Positions 23,801-34,590 of a stretch of DNA of 64,000 bases are shown here, one piece after another. Position 1 is the stretch's first letter, and each line of letters starts with the position of its first letter. Both the position numbers and the translations under genes were made by a program. Origin of the DNA: Ochotona curzoniae (Eukaryota > Chordata > Mammalia > Lagomorpha > Ochotonidae); contig NW_024464918.1 of assembly GCF_017591425.1 (NCBI RefSeq), forward strand, positions 25,076,001 to 25,140,000, read 5' to 3'. The notes beneath the pieces are model-generated. The model saw only the letters and a program-made list of their open reading frames with translations, did not search any database and had not been told where the DNA came from.

Positions 23801-25500
23801 GGGAACTAGAAGTTTACCAATCCACAGGAAGCAGTTCTAATGGGCCAGACTCTTGATTCCTCACTGACAAAGCTGCAGTGGTTGGTATGTTCTGGCCTCA
23901 GAGCCATGCACAGCCTTTACTCTGGAGCAGGTCAAGTACCTGTTACGTGTTTCACACTGTGTTCACTGCTGAGTAGGAAGAAAATAGAGACATGTAACAT
24001 ATATATGGATGCTTGTCAAACAGAATGACTCACACAGAAAATTGGGTATTCGGTCCAAGGTGAGAGAGTTTAATTCTAGATATGTATTATGTTTCGTAGA
24101 CACTTAGTTCTTATAGCACTTTTCATTGTTTCTCCTTGAAATGACAAAATGATTACCATTCCACAGAGCCTAGTATCTACTCCTTATACTTCTCTTGGCT
24201 CAATATCAACTCTGGTTGTATACATCTGATACTTATAATATCTACCACAACAGTGTACCCCTGGTGGCACCATGCTGATCACCTTTTCAGTAAAGATATT
24301 ACTAGCCATTGGAAAAGCTGCCATCTAATTTTGACAGCTACTAATTCACAGGAACAGTGAGTGCCTTGTACAGAAAAGGCACTCAAAGTATTTGAATGCA
24401 AGGATGAACTCATAAATAAACTCTGCTTCCAAGTGTTCAACTGCAAAGCAGAGTCAAGGCTGTGCCACTAGCTCCGGAGGGTTGTGGTATATATGCAGTG
24501 TGGTTCTGGAGCTGCCCCAAAATGATGGGCAAAAGGGCAGGCTGTGTTCTTTTTCTCACTCTATGCACAATAAACCTTCCTTGTTTGGTCCACAAAGTTT
24601 CTCTTCTCAGCCAGATAAATTCCAGAGAATTTGTTTCCCTGATGTAAGGGGTTCTTACATTCAGATCTGGGAGGAAAGTGAGCAAAAGAGCCAAAATGAT
24701 GCCTGGGCAACAGTTGAAGGAAGAGGTTTTACTTTCTCTTCAGAGCTGTCTTTTTGATCATTGTTACACTTTTGCATAGAGAGGACCCTATCACAAATTC
24801 TGTTCTCATTTTGAATCAGTATTTTTCTTTGCAGGTTAGTTTGCTTGCCTCCATACTCCCAGCAAGAGGTTACTATTGATTTTTCTTTCCCTTCTTTGTG
24901 GAACAGCAAGATATCAAACCAGCTGTGTTGGGTAAAGGACGAGGACTGGGAAGAAGGGAAGCTTTGAGCAGGGTCACTTTAATACAGGAAATCTCTTTAT
25001 AGCATTCAAGAAAAGCAAGCAAAACAGATGAATGATAATGAAATTCTGGCCTAGCTACTGAATCATGTGAATAATCATGACACATCTCTGAAATAAGCTG
25101 GAGATTGCTCTAATGGCCGCCTCCTACCAAGGCTGCTCATGACCACACTTCCACTTACCAAGAGCAAATCTGAATGTTAGCAATGAATGGAAAGCACAGG
25201 AGCTGAGACAGCACTCATGGGTAGAATTATAAGGGAGACATACTGGCATTCACAATTTTTCTAAAAAGTAGAAATCATTCATGAAAGAGTGAGTTTCGTA
25301 TTGAATTGTTAACGGCAATGGTCAAATAAATCTCATGCTAAGCTGGTGGAAGGCTATTATCTGAGGTTCTTTCCTCTTAAAATCCTACTTATTTAGGCAT
25401 TCACTAAATGCCCACTAAATGGAGATAAATGCAACCATTGTACAACACAGAGAAGGAGCCCTTTTGCTGCCCCACTCCAGGTCTCTAGAACACTGGAGTA
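23801..25500. other. Unassigned non-coding DNA
   Basis: Overlapping frames of 60-90 codons at 24.4-25.1 kb lie on both strands without recognisable content. No repeat that I can name. Confidence 0.45.
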
Positions 25501-25842
25501 TTTTTTTAAGATTTTTTTTTCTTGGAATGACAGATCTGCAGAGAGAAGGAGATACAGAGAGAAAGATCTTCCATTCACTAGTCCATTCCCCTAGTGGCCA
25601 CATTAGCCAGAACTAAGCTGATCTAAAGCCAGAAGCCAGGAGCTTCTTCTGGGTCTCCCACACACAGGGTCCTAAGGTCTTGGGCCATCCTCTACTGCTT
25701 TCCCAGGCCACAAGCAGGGAGCTGGCTGGGAAGTGGAGCAGCTGGGACATGACACGAACCTGTGATCATATAGAACCCTGCAGTTGCAAGGTAAAGATTT
25801 AGCCAATGTGCCATTGTGCCACAGAGCCATTGTGCCAGGCCC
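25501..25842 (-). mobile_element. Lagomorph CSINE, antisense
   Basis: Reversed CSINE from a T-run through AAGATCTTCCATTCACTAG, GGAGCTTCTTCTGGGTCTCC, GGTCTTGGGCCATCCTCTAC and TTTCCCAGGCCACAAGCAGG to a CCAGGCCC end. The word CTGGAG precedes (25493-25498) and follows (25842-25847) it, probably the remains of a target duplication. A duplicated GCCATTGTGCCA near the head (25808-25836) suggests a small internal duplication. Confidence 0.85.
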
Positions 25843-25847
25843 TGGAG

Positions 25848-26819
25848 GGCTTTTTTTAAAAGCTGGTCTCTTAGTCATTCTGATGGGCAAAATATACTTT
25901 TCAAAATCCTGATCCATCCCTACCCCAGCCCACAGACCAAATGACCAGCCTGTCAGCCTACAGCTACTACCAAACTCATCAAGATTCCACTTGAAAAATA
26001 AGCCAACAGGAAGACAAAGATTTGTGTAAGTGAAATACGATGTGAGTAAAACCAGTTAAGAGGCATTTTCAAATGTCTGGGAAAGCTTTCTTTCCTGTCA
26101 CAAGGAGGTGGAAATTCTATCCACGAGGACAAACTGAGTTAAAGCTACCCTGTGGTTCTCTGGGCATGGCAGAAAAAATGTTAAAATTCAAGGATGCATT
26201 GAGACCACTCTAGTCTGTGTGTTGAGTAAAGTTCATTAACTTACCATGTGTCACACCCTAACCTTCAAATCATTGTATGCTGCAACTTACAGCCTTACAG
26301 ATGAGCTCTGTTTTCTTTAGCACTCAGCTCTGCCCTCTGGAAAGGATTTTATTTTCCATTGTTGTCATTTGCTATCTCTGAAATCAGTATTGTGGCATTT
26401 TTCCCCTTCTTACATGGGCTTTCTGACAAAGGAAGTTTGAAGGCCATGGGTCATGTTAAGTCTTGATTTTTTAGACTGATGAAGCTTTCTGAAACATGTA
26501 GGAGATTTTCCATATATTTGCTTGTAGCCAGCATCATGTGCCAGTTACCACATCCACAGTTCATGTTTGAGACATGGTTTTCAAAGCTGCTTTCTTTCTT
26601 TGTTGACTCCTTTCAAGTTTAAGCCACACACTAAATTTGATCTTTGCCCTGAGTCTTTTGGCTCATTGGCTTTCTGGGCTTTCTTATCCACAGCCTTTTT
26701 TACATCACATTTTTCATGGTTTGTGGTCCACATACAGTGGGTTTTCCAATCTTCCAAGGCTCCACATTCCTGCGCTCCTTTTGTTTCTGCCAATTTTTCC
26801 TAGAATGTATCTTACTTGC

Positions 26820-26822
<3 letters not shown>
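25848..26822. other. Unassigned non-coding DNA
   Basis: The minus-strand frame at 26581-26793 encodes a lysine-rich peptide (…KCDVKKAVDKKAQKANEPKD…) that looks somewhat protein-like but matches nothing I know. A decayed processed pseudogene is possible. Confidence 0.35.

Positions 26823-26864
<42 letters not shown>
26823..26864. repeat. (TG)21 microsatellite
   Basis: 21 uninterrupted TG units, followed by a TCTTTCTGTCTCTCTG pyrimidine-rich patch. It produces low-complexity cysteine-valine and histidine-threonine frames on the two strands, which are not genes. Confidence 0.97.
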
Positions 26865-26866
<2 letters not shown>

Positions 26867-28805
26867 TTTCTGTCTCTCTGTATGTATGTGTCTTACTTGT
26901 CTCTGTTTTTTTCTTTCTTCTTTGCTGTATCCTATAGTGAACAGGGAGCACCACTTATGGTGTGTCTTCTAAGACATTCTCCCAAGACTGCCAACTCAGT
27001 GCCCATGTTGGCCCCCAGCAAAGTGATTATAGGTGAGAAGTGAAACAAATTTTCCTTTTCTACTGAGTGGCATCATCTTCATTATCAACTTCTTCCCTTC
27101 CAACGTCTTAACTACTAAGTCATAGACTTTAAATTATATAATGGCAACACCCCAGTGCTGGTATCATAATCTGTCATTGGCATGTGCTAGTTTATGCCAC
27201 ATATACAAACCCACCCCTGAAACATATACTGTTAAGTGTTTAGAAGTCTATAACTTAGCCAGAGTACACTGTGGCTCTGACAACTATAGTGCTTCCATTC
27301 TGAGCAATGATGCAAAAACCCAGGCATTTCTATCCTGTAGTTACACATCAGAATACATGTTTCATGGGGTCGCATGGCCAAGAGAAATAGTTTTGGTGAT
27401 CACAAATCAGCTCTGCAAGGTGACACAAAGCAATGACACAGTCTACTTCTTCATACAGCCCTGGACCTTGCTAAGCTGGGCTTGCTCAGTGATTGTTGAT
27501 GTCTTTGGCACACATACTTTTCAGACTTGGAGGGAGGGAGAATATTCAACTTAACCTGTGTCCCAGTGTTAGCAAATATTAGTTCTGAGGTAGGTGGTGG
27601 TGTAACTGTGCTATTCACAATAAACCTGAGGCTTAGAACTGCTGCAAGCTGTCCAGCATCAGAACTGATGCCAAAGCTGCTGCTGCCTCCTAGTTCAAAA
27701 CCATTCCAAATGTTGCAAGTAGAAAAACTCCATGATTGTACAAACAAAAGTCCTTATTTAAGATGTCAGAACGAAAAATCTGATATGCTTAGTTTTTGCT
27801 GGGGTCCCAAGGGTTGAAAGAAGTTGTGACAGAAGACAAATTATAGAAGTATATTATCAAAAACAAACAAAACCCAAAAGGATGGGAATAGAAGGTTAAT
27901 ATTTCCACATAGATGAGGAAGCAGCTTGGTCAAGTGCAAGTTTGCTAATGTTTTACACTCATAAGTTTAAGCAAGTGAAACCCCGGGATTAGAGCTACCC
28001 GGTTCTGAACTGGACCAAATGATAGGGTTTGAGAGATGTGTGATGGATCTGGCTATTTAAGGATTTGTGACTGTACTTTGTACTTTGACAGCTCTGACTT
28101 CATCAGAGAGTCCCATTCTCAAACACAAATGGCCTCTACACATCGAACTTAATAGTCATATTCTCTGAAGTCCAAATATTCTGTTAAGGTGAAAGGAGAT
28201 CATCCTTGGGACCAAGGAAACATGTTTTCAAATTGGCAAAGTGTACTGTTGGATCCTGCCAAAGAAGGGAAAGCTAATGTTAGGTGAGGAACAGGAGAAG
28301 TCTTCCTTGCTTCACAGACAGAAATAACTTGAGCCAACAAAGAAAGTGAAAACTAATGAGAAATAAGATTATTAACTCTGGAAATAGCCTGTCTTCTGTG
28401 TCATGGAAATCCTAAACTACTGGATGGAATTAACTCAAGTCAAGAGCTAGCATACCAAAATACAATTCTAGAATCAAGGAATGCCTCAGGCATCTTGAGC
28501 CCAGCTAAGTATCTTGCAGTATTTTCCCAAACTTTGGAATTCAGTACAATATGATTGAAACCTTGCCTCAAGCTTTTACTTTTGGAAAACTATACATATT
28601 TTTAACAAAATTTAATTTGGATGTTTCTTATTTTCTTGCCATTTAACTCACTGCAGTGTTATTTTGGAGGAATCATCTGGTTGGGAAGCAATCTGATTCT
28701 TTTGGAAAATCTTTGAAAGCCTTTGTTGTCAGGTTAAGTAACATAGTTTTGTCCTCAAGACTCCACATTCAAAGTAAACTGGAAAATTATGGAAATCGCC
28801 TGAAT
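26865..28805. other. Unassigned non-coding DNA
   Basis: Includes a 137-codon plus-strand frame (27132-ish region, 27141-27554; starts MATPQCWYHNLSLACASLCH) and an overlapping 98-codon minus-strand frame. No domain or family is recognised. A frame of this length is expected a few times by chance in 64 kb. Confidence 0.4.
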
Positions 28806-28890
28806 CAGGAGTTCTTAAAGTTTAGTCCCCACACCACCACCAGCAACATCACCTGGATACAGGCCCTCACCCTCAGAAAGATGCCAGATT
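28806..28890 (+). mobile_element. MER5-like hAT-Charlie relic
   Basis: Head CAGGAGTTCTTAAAGTTTAG followed by an ACATCACCTGGATACAGGCC block, as in MER5 elements. Only the left part remains. Confidence 0.5.
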
Positions 28891-29486
28891 TGGTTTTAAA
28901 TTATTACTGATTTTGTCTTTGTAGGTAAAACCCAATGGGACACTGAAACATTAATGAGCCTTAGTGGAACGTGAGTGCAAGCAGAGCTGTGTGTACCATG
29001 TGCCTGTGTACAAGGCACCTGTGCAGCTCTTGTCCTGTTCACAGGAAGCATTCACAGAGCCCCAAGAGTGCAAAGTCCAGTGCACCCATATTCATGGGGG
29101 TTCAGTGAGAGTCAAAGCATGTATGAAGTGCGGCACCTCTAAAACTAAAAACATTCCAGGAAGAGGGAACTGAGAGAATGCTAACACTGCAGAGAGGGCA
29201 CACTTGGCATTAAAACCAGAGCTTTTTTGAACACAGAAAGACAATAGTGACCGAACCCATCAAGATAAATCAGCATATGCTTTCTGACTTGTGTGCCAAC
29301 CAGCCACTTAATCAAATAAAGAAAAAAAAAATCAGGCAACTCCTTGATCTTTGTCCTGTAACTTCTTTACTCATCCTTAAGTTAATGGTAAAGAAATTGA
29401 TTAAAATGTGTACATGTGAAATAAAAAGCAACCGAGTCACTTTTTCCCAGCAGTTCTGGTCTTCTGGTGAGAACAAAAGAGCTGTA
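28891..29486. other. Unassigned non-coding DNA
   Basis: No supported feature. Short frames (69-80 codons) show no family resemblance. Confidence 0.5.
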
Positions 29487-29976
29487 TAGTCGTGTGTCCG
29501 TTCATGATGGGGATACATTTTGAGAAATGCATCATTAGGTGATTGTCATTGTGTGAACAGCACAATCACCTTACACAAACCTACAGAGACAGAATAGGTT
29601 GAGGGCCCTAAAGGTAATCGAGAGGATTAAGTAAGTACAAGATTTGTGAGACTACTGCTAGCCTAATGCTGCAAATTGTTTCACAACAAGTGTTTTGGAA
29701 ATGGAAGGAACACATTCTATAACAGTGACACAGGTGTAGTGTCATAGATGTAGAAAACAGTTAATAGTCGTTTATTGTCAGTATCATGTGCTGTGTATCA
29801 TGGCTTGTGCTACACTTACACAGTTTGGTCACAGCACCTTTGTTCACACCAGCAATACCAGAAATAGGTGTGCAAATTCCTTGTACCATGGGTAAGTGAG
29901 GGGGATTTTTCAGTTCCATTCTGATTTTAAGAGAATCCAGTATGTGTGCAACCTGTCGTTATGCAATATGTGACTG
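29487..29976 (+). mobile_element. Ancient DNA transposon with inverted ends (CAGTCATG-type)
   Basis: The left end TAGTCGTGTGTCCGTTCATG is mirrored by the right end, TGTCGTTATGCAATATGTGACTG, whose reverse complement begins CAGTCACATATTGCATAACG. Next to the left end are TTTTGAGAAATGCATCATTAG and TGATTGTCATTGTGTGAAC, words shared with the copy at 2.2 kb. At about 490 bp it is an internally deleted, non-autonomous copy with no transposase frame. Flanking octamers GAGCTGTA and TAGGTGTA agree only partly. Family name (possibly hAT/Zaphod) is tentative. Confidence 0.65.
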
Positions 29977-30264
29977 TAGGTGTAAGCTATGAAAGACCAA
30001 CTGTAATTACTGTCACTCCTCAGACAAGGTAAATGCTCTTTAAATTTGGCATTGCACCTTCTACAGATGAATGGTAAAAGTCTGGCTAAATATTTAGTAT
30101 TTTAGTTTCTCTTGGCTTAGATTAAATACCAAATAAAAGCACTGAGATCAGTTGAATGAGACCATGGGAAAAGGAAACAGTTTCTTCTTGTGGTAGCTTA
30201 TTTACTAGTGCTTCTTCCCCACCTTTTCAGTAAGGGCCCTCCCTACATTTTCATTTTGCTCTCT
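29977..30264. other. Unassigned non-coding DNA
   Basis: Nothing recognisable. Confidence 0.5.
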
Positions 30265-30342
30265 GGGTGCCACTAATTAGATAGCCTTGCCTGGAAACTG
30301 GTTCAAGATGCAAATTCTCAGGCCCATGCTCAATTTTGAGAA
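30265..30342 (+). mobile_element. MER5-like relic
   Basis: CCTGGAAACTGGTTCAAGAT followed by GCAAATTCTCAGGCCCATGC is the internal MER5 signature. Very short remnant. Confidence 0.45.
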
Positions 30343-30479
30343 CAATTTTGCTGGAAAACCCATGACTAATACTTATCTGAAACTTTCTGATCTATCTCAT
30401 CAACTTCTTTCATGTATCTACTCTATGAAAACAGTTCTCCCAAGAGATTATCAATAAGGAACACACTGCTGTCAGACGC
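30343..30479. other. Unassigned non-coding DNA
   Basis: No feature seen. Confidence 0.45.
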
Positions 30480-30710
30480 GGCCTTTACATTTCTGTCACT
30501 TGTTGCTTGTGAGCCTCTGGCACATCTGTGTTCACGTCCAAGCAGGCATGCAGATTTGGGCATGATTCTCAAACTCCCTTTTATCCACTGTGAAATGGGG
30601 GTGGTAATGCTTAACTCAAAATAGAGGAATTACTGTGATAGCTTATGTGACATTAGCACAGTGTCTGACACAAGGAAACACTCATACATGTGAACTGTTA
30701 TCATTGTTAG
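30480..30710 (+). mobile_element. MIR relic
   Basis: Sense MIR order: a GGGCATGATTCTCAAACTCC block, CCACTGTGAAATGGGGGTGG, GGAATTACTGTGATAGCTTA, and GCACAGTGTCTGACACAAGG. It explains the 70-codon frames here. Confidence 0.65.
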
Positions 30711-30879
30711 CTGTATCTCTTGTGGCCAGATCTGTTTGCTTCCACCTAGGGAAACTGGGAATCATCACCCTTGTCTATCTGAATTACTCTCTGCTGCACA
30801 TTGAGATACGAAACACAAAAGCGTGGAGCGTTGCTGTTCTCTTGTGAAGTGATCAGAATGAGAAACAGAATAGGCTATG

Positions 30880-31146
30880 TTCTTTCTTTTTAAACTTTAA
30901 TTGAAAGACAAGAAAGAGTTCCTATCTACTGCAATAGCTAGTGCCACATAGAGGCCAAAGCTGGGAACCAGGAACTCCATGATAATCTCCCATGGGAACA
31001 GCTGGAACATAATTTCTTCAACTACTGCCCCATATACCGTAACTTTCCAGTATGCAGGAACAGAGAGTGGAACTGGCCCTCAAACCCAGATACTCTAATG
31101 TGAATTGTGGGTATCTTAGTCTCAATTGCTAAGACAACTGCTCTCT
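30880..31146 (-). mobile_element. Old lagomorph CSINE, antisense
   Basis: Reversed CSINE blocks are visible but badly decayed: CTGGGAACCAGGAACTCC, ATGATAATCTCCCATGGG, AGTATGCAGGAACAGAGAG and TCTCAATTGCTAAGACAACT. Assigned to the oldest CSINE layer in the window. Confidence 0.55.
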
Positions 31147-32299
31147 CTACTTGTTGACATTCTTACGTATTTTCTTGTCTGAAAATAGCATGTTCTGTCT
31201 TCTTAAATACTTTTTCTTTGTAATTCTAAAATACATCTTGAGGGATTGTTCCCCCTTGATAATCTGTAGCACAAAGATTTCATACCCTTCACAAACCTGA
31301 ACTTTTCAGTTGGACCCGCCTTTGATGACTGCTGCTTGCTGGCTGAGTGATCACAAGGGTGTAGTTAGGCAGTGTCTGTGGCCCAAGATGGATGAGAAAA
31401 CATTGGCTAGGAAGATGTTGAGGGACATCAGTGGTGTCAGATTGGACCCCTTATGTTCAAGAACAAAGCCTGAATTTTGAACTGTTTCCTGTCAACTAGA
31501 GATCAAAGAGGGGTTTTGGGTAGGGATCTCTGGAAGGTATCTTTTCCTGAAAAAAAAAATTTAAGCCACTATGAAGCACATTGTAAAAATTCTACAATGA
31601 TTCTGTTACTACTCAACACACTCCCCAAGATTCAGCACATGTATCTAGCTTGACTTTCTCTATTCATTTCAAGGCAAATTTGTAGAATCTGGTTGTGTTG
31701 CTGGGAGTAACAGTAATAGTTAGGAAAAGGGATATAAACATGTGCAAATTTCATACACTAATAAAACGTCAATAAGGCAGTCCTAAAAAGATTTTTTTAA
31801 ATGTGAGAGGCAATAAATAACTAAATGAGGACTTTGCTATGAAAATAGTGAGGAACATCTAGTGTGAAGCCACTGGGTGGCTTATATGAAATCTCTCTAC
31901 TAAGCAGCTACTCCCCCAGGTTCTGACCTCCAGTGTCTACAAAGAGCATTATCCCTCCTTACACAAACATCCAAGAATGTGTATCTACACAGCAAGTTTC
32001 TTCATTTTGTATTTCAGCCTTGGCACAGAGCCTGGCTCATCAGACATGTCCAACATACACCATTAACAGATTAACTAATCCATCTGCTAACTGAGATTTT
32101 CTCTACCCAGTAAAATCAACAGAAGCTTGTGTTTGAGTTGGGAGGGAGGCCAAACCTTTTCTTTTGACAGACGACTTCATTCGGGAGTGATTGAAACTAC
32201 AAGTAATTTACTCCACAAACATTGCACTAGAACCTAGGTAATAGCTCTAGCTAGAATGGTACTGTGGCTGTGTTACAGCATGCTGGCTGGGAACTCCAG
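31147..32299. other. Unassigned non-coding DNA
   Basis: No gene or named repeat. Confidence 0.5.
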
Positions 32300-32500
32300 C
32301 TAGAAATAAGTAAATCAAGATTTGGATCTACATATTTCTATTGGTATAAATTTCATGAAGTTTGCAGCATCTATCAGTGTCAATTTCTTCATCTGTAAGT
32401 AGAAAAAAAGCAGCACCTACCTCAGAGTTGTTTGTTAAATAAGATAATGCATAGGAACTATTAACACAGTGAATTACACACGGTCAAGTGTCAGTTGTAA
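32300..32500 (+). mobile_element. MIR relic
   Basis: Sense MIR order: TCAATTTCTTCATCTGTAAG, AGCACCTACCTCAGAGTTG, TTTGTTAAATAAGATAATGC and an 'ACACAGTGAATTACACA' block. Confidence 0.65.
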
Positions 32501-32548
32501 AACCATGCCACAATAACCTTTGCCCATAGAGCAGATATTAGTATATAT

Positions 32549-32810
32549 TTTTTCTCTGGAAAGGTCCAAATAGGATATATCTTGTGCTGCAAGTAGTGCT
32601 TGTCACAACAGCTCAGCTCTACCAATGTAGTGCAAAAGATGTAGTGCAAAAATCATAGATGATACATCATTGAATTTCGTCATTTCAACACATCATTAAA
32701 CTGTATTCATTTCCCCCATTTCAACAAGTAACAACCATTCTTAGTTCACAGCTGTACAGCACAAACAACAGACCGAATCTGGCCCATGGGCCAGAGTTTG
32801 GTTACTTCTG
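32549..32810 (+). mobile_element. hAT-Charlie non-autonomous element (MER3/MER58-like)
   Basis: From TTTTTTCTCTGGAAAGGTCC through CAGCTCAGCTCTACCAATGT and GTAACAACCATTCTTAGTTC to GGCCCATGGGCCAGAGTTTG and TTACTTCTG, this matches the order of the same Charlie group as 5782-6001. A GTAGTGCAAAA word is duplicated in tandem (32627-32652). Confidence 0.7.
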
Positions 32811-32887
32811 GACTACAGTAAAAAAAAAAAACTGAAAATGATATAAGCTATTTCTATGCAATGTGTTTGTTTAAAGTGCAGAGAAAG

Positions 32888-33200
32888 GGGGCAGATGGTG
32901 GGTAAGGTGCCGGTTAGGATGCCCATATCCCATATCAGGGTGCCTGGCTCCAAATCCCTGCTTTATTTCTGACTCCAGCTTTTCGTGGTATGTACCTTGG
33001 GAGGCTGCAGGTGATGACTCAAGTCCCTGAGTCCCTGCCACTGTTGTAGGGAACATGAGTTGAGTTCTTGGCTCCAGGTGCCATGTAAGTCCTGGCTGTT
33101 GTGTGCATTTAGGGAGCTGATACTGAAGATATCATCCCACCAACTCTCTCTCTCTCTTCCTTTCTCCCTCCCTCCCTCAAATAAATAAGTAGATTTTTCT
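32888..33200 (+). mobile_element. Old lagomorph CSINE
   Basis: Shows the older-class blocks GGATGCCCATATCCCATATC, CAGGGTGCCTGGCTCCAAAT, GGGAGGCTGCAGGTGATGAC, 'GGCTGTTGTGTGCATTTAGG' and a CT-rich tail ending CCCTCAAATAAATAAGTAG. No convincing target duplication. Confidence 0.78.
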
Positions 33201-33622
33201 ATTCTGCTTGGCATTGAGAGAAAAACGATTAAGAATTTCTCTACACAAGAAGAAACATTCGAATTGAATACTTAGGAGTGAATAGAAGTTTACCAAATGA
33301 AACTGCAGAGGAAATAGTCATTTAAAAAAAAAAAGAAGTATGAGCAAAGGAGACACAAAAGCTCTGTCCATGCAAGCACAGAAAACTGCAACACGGGAGA
33401 AGAAAAAATGACACATTCTTGTGGTTTCACTGTTTCATCAGACTGATTTATCTGATTGCTCTCTGAGGCCATTGTTTGATTTTGGCTAATACTAAAATGA
33501 CCCACCCTCCCCAAGTAGGCGTAATGTGCCTGTGCCCAGCTCCCACCATTATTACCTCCATCTCAGAGAATAGTAATCCCTGGAACTTCTTTAGGTTTTT
33601 AAAGAAGTGGCTGTCTACACAG

Positions 33623-33640
33623 AACACAGGTATTTCTTTT
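33623..33640 (+). repeat. Target-site duplication, left copy
   Basis: AACACAGGTATTTCTTTT, identical to 33972-33989. The pair frames the SINE at 33641-33971. Confidence 0.95.
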
Positions 33641-33893
33641 TTTTTTTTTAGAGATTTATTCTTCTTATTTTTTTTTATTGGAAAGGCAGATATACAGAGA
33701 GGAGAGACAGAGAGGAAGATCCTCCGTCCGATGACTCACTCCCCAAGTGAGCACAACGGCCGATGCTATGCCGATCCAAAGCCAGGAGCCTCTTCCTGGT
33801 CTCCCACGCGGGTGCAGGGTCCCAAAGCTTTGGGCCGTCCTCGACTGCTTTCCCAGGCCACAGGCAGGGAGCTGGAAGGGAAGCGGGGCTGCT

Positions 33894-33904
33894 GGGATAG
33901 AACC
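33894..33904 (-). promoter_or_regulatory. Pol III B box in SINE
   Basis: Minus-strand GGTTCTATCCC, close to the tRNA B-box consensus GGTTCGANTCC. It is about 45 bp downstream of the A box in SINE orientation. Confidence 0.7.
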
Positions 33905-33947
33905 GGCGCCCACATGGGATCCTGGGCGTGCAAGGCGAGGACCTTAA

Positions 33948-33958
33948 CCACTGCGCCA
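33948..33958 (-). promoter_or_regulatory. Pol III A box in SINE
   Basis: Minus-strand TGGCGCAGTGG, matching the tRNA A-box consensus TGGCNNAGTGG. Confidence 0.75.
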
Positions 33959-33971
33959 TCGCGCCGGGCCC

Positions 33972-33989
33972 AACACAGGTATTTCTTTT
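33972..33989 (+). repeat. Target-site duplication, right copy
   Basis: Identical 18-bp partner of 33623-33640. Confidence 0.95.
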
Positions 33990-34474
33990 AAAAAAAAAGT
34001 TTTCATTCAAGTTCAAGAGAATGTAAAACTTTTGAAAGAGTAAAAATATGTCACTACTCCTCATTTATAGTAAGTCAATTGGCTGCCTAAGTGTTCAGTG
34101 GAAATACATATTTTAAGTGTTCTAAAATATTATTATCTGATATGTATCTGTGGCAATTTCACTATTAAAAGTAGCCAAGTCTTTAGTCAACAAAAAGATT
34201 TTTCCATATTTTTCAAATCCAGATACACAAAAATGGATTGGCTTAAAGAATGTGAAGATTATTTGAACATGTTTGCTAAACTCAGCTGCCTAGAGTTCAA
34301 AGGAACTATTTTAGAATAGTTTGAACTAAGAAAACTAGAATTTGTCCAATGATTCCATACAAAAACAGATTTTAAGTATAGAGCATTTTTTAGTTCTATA
34401 AAACAACTCTTTTTTAAAAACATCTGAAGCTAAGCAGACCACAGAAATCACTTATTTGTATTTGTCATACTTCG
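33990..34474. other. Unassigned non-coding DNA
   Basis: Nothing recognisable; a 73-codon frame at 34098-34319 has no family resemblance. Confidence 0.5.
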
Positions 34475-34590
34475 TTTTTCTTCAGCCAACACATGTTGAG
34501 TACCTGCTGTCTACTTGACATTTTACAGGACACTGAGTGTGGATGCAGATGGAGATCTGTGTTCTGCTCTCACGTCGTTGTATGATGGAG
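34475..34590 (+). mobile_element. L2 or MIR-related relic
   Basis: AGCCAACACATGTTGAGTAC followed by CTGCTGTCTACTTGACATTT and AGGACACTGAGTG follows the L2 segment 'attgagcacctactatgtgccagg'. Decayed. Confidence 0.45.

Larger units (their letters stand above)
33641..33971 (-). mobile_element. Young pika-type CSINE, antisense, with perfect target duplication
   Basis: The best preserved SINE in the window. In SINE orientation it starts GGGCCCGGCGCGATGG and runs through the shared CSINE body to a pyrimidine-rich part and an A-tail (T-run at 33641-33649). CpG sites are still frequent, a sign of recent insertion. Perfect 18-bp direct repeats flank it. Head-proximal RNA polymerase III boxes are intact (separate entries). 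CSINEs are tRNA-derived and spread using L1 reverse transcriptase. The SINE body explains the 171-codon plus and 129-codon minus open frames over it. Confidence 0.95.

Noticed and set aside
26637..27043. Cysteine/valine-rich and histidine/threonine-rich frames
   Set aside because: They are produced by the (TG)21 microsatellite.
33894..33958. tRNA gene
   Set aside because: The A and B boxes belong to a tRNA-derived SINE; no cloverleaf-forming acceptor stem or proper anticodon arm is evident.
33476..33991. 171-codon plus-strand open frame as a gene
   Set aside because: Most of it is the reversed body of a young SINE; the peptide follows the SINE, not a protein family.
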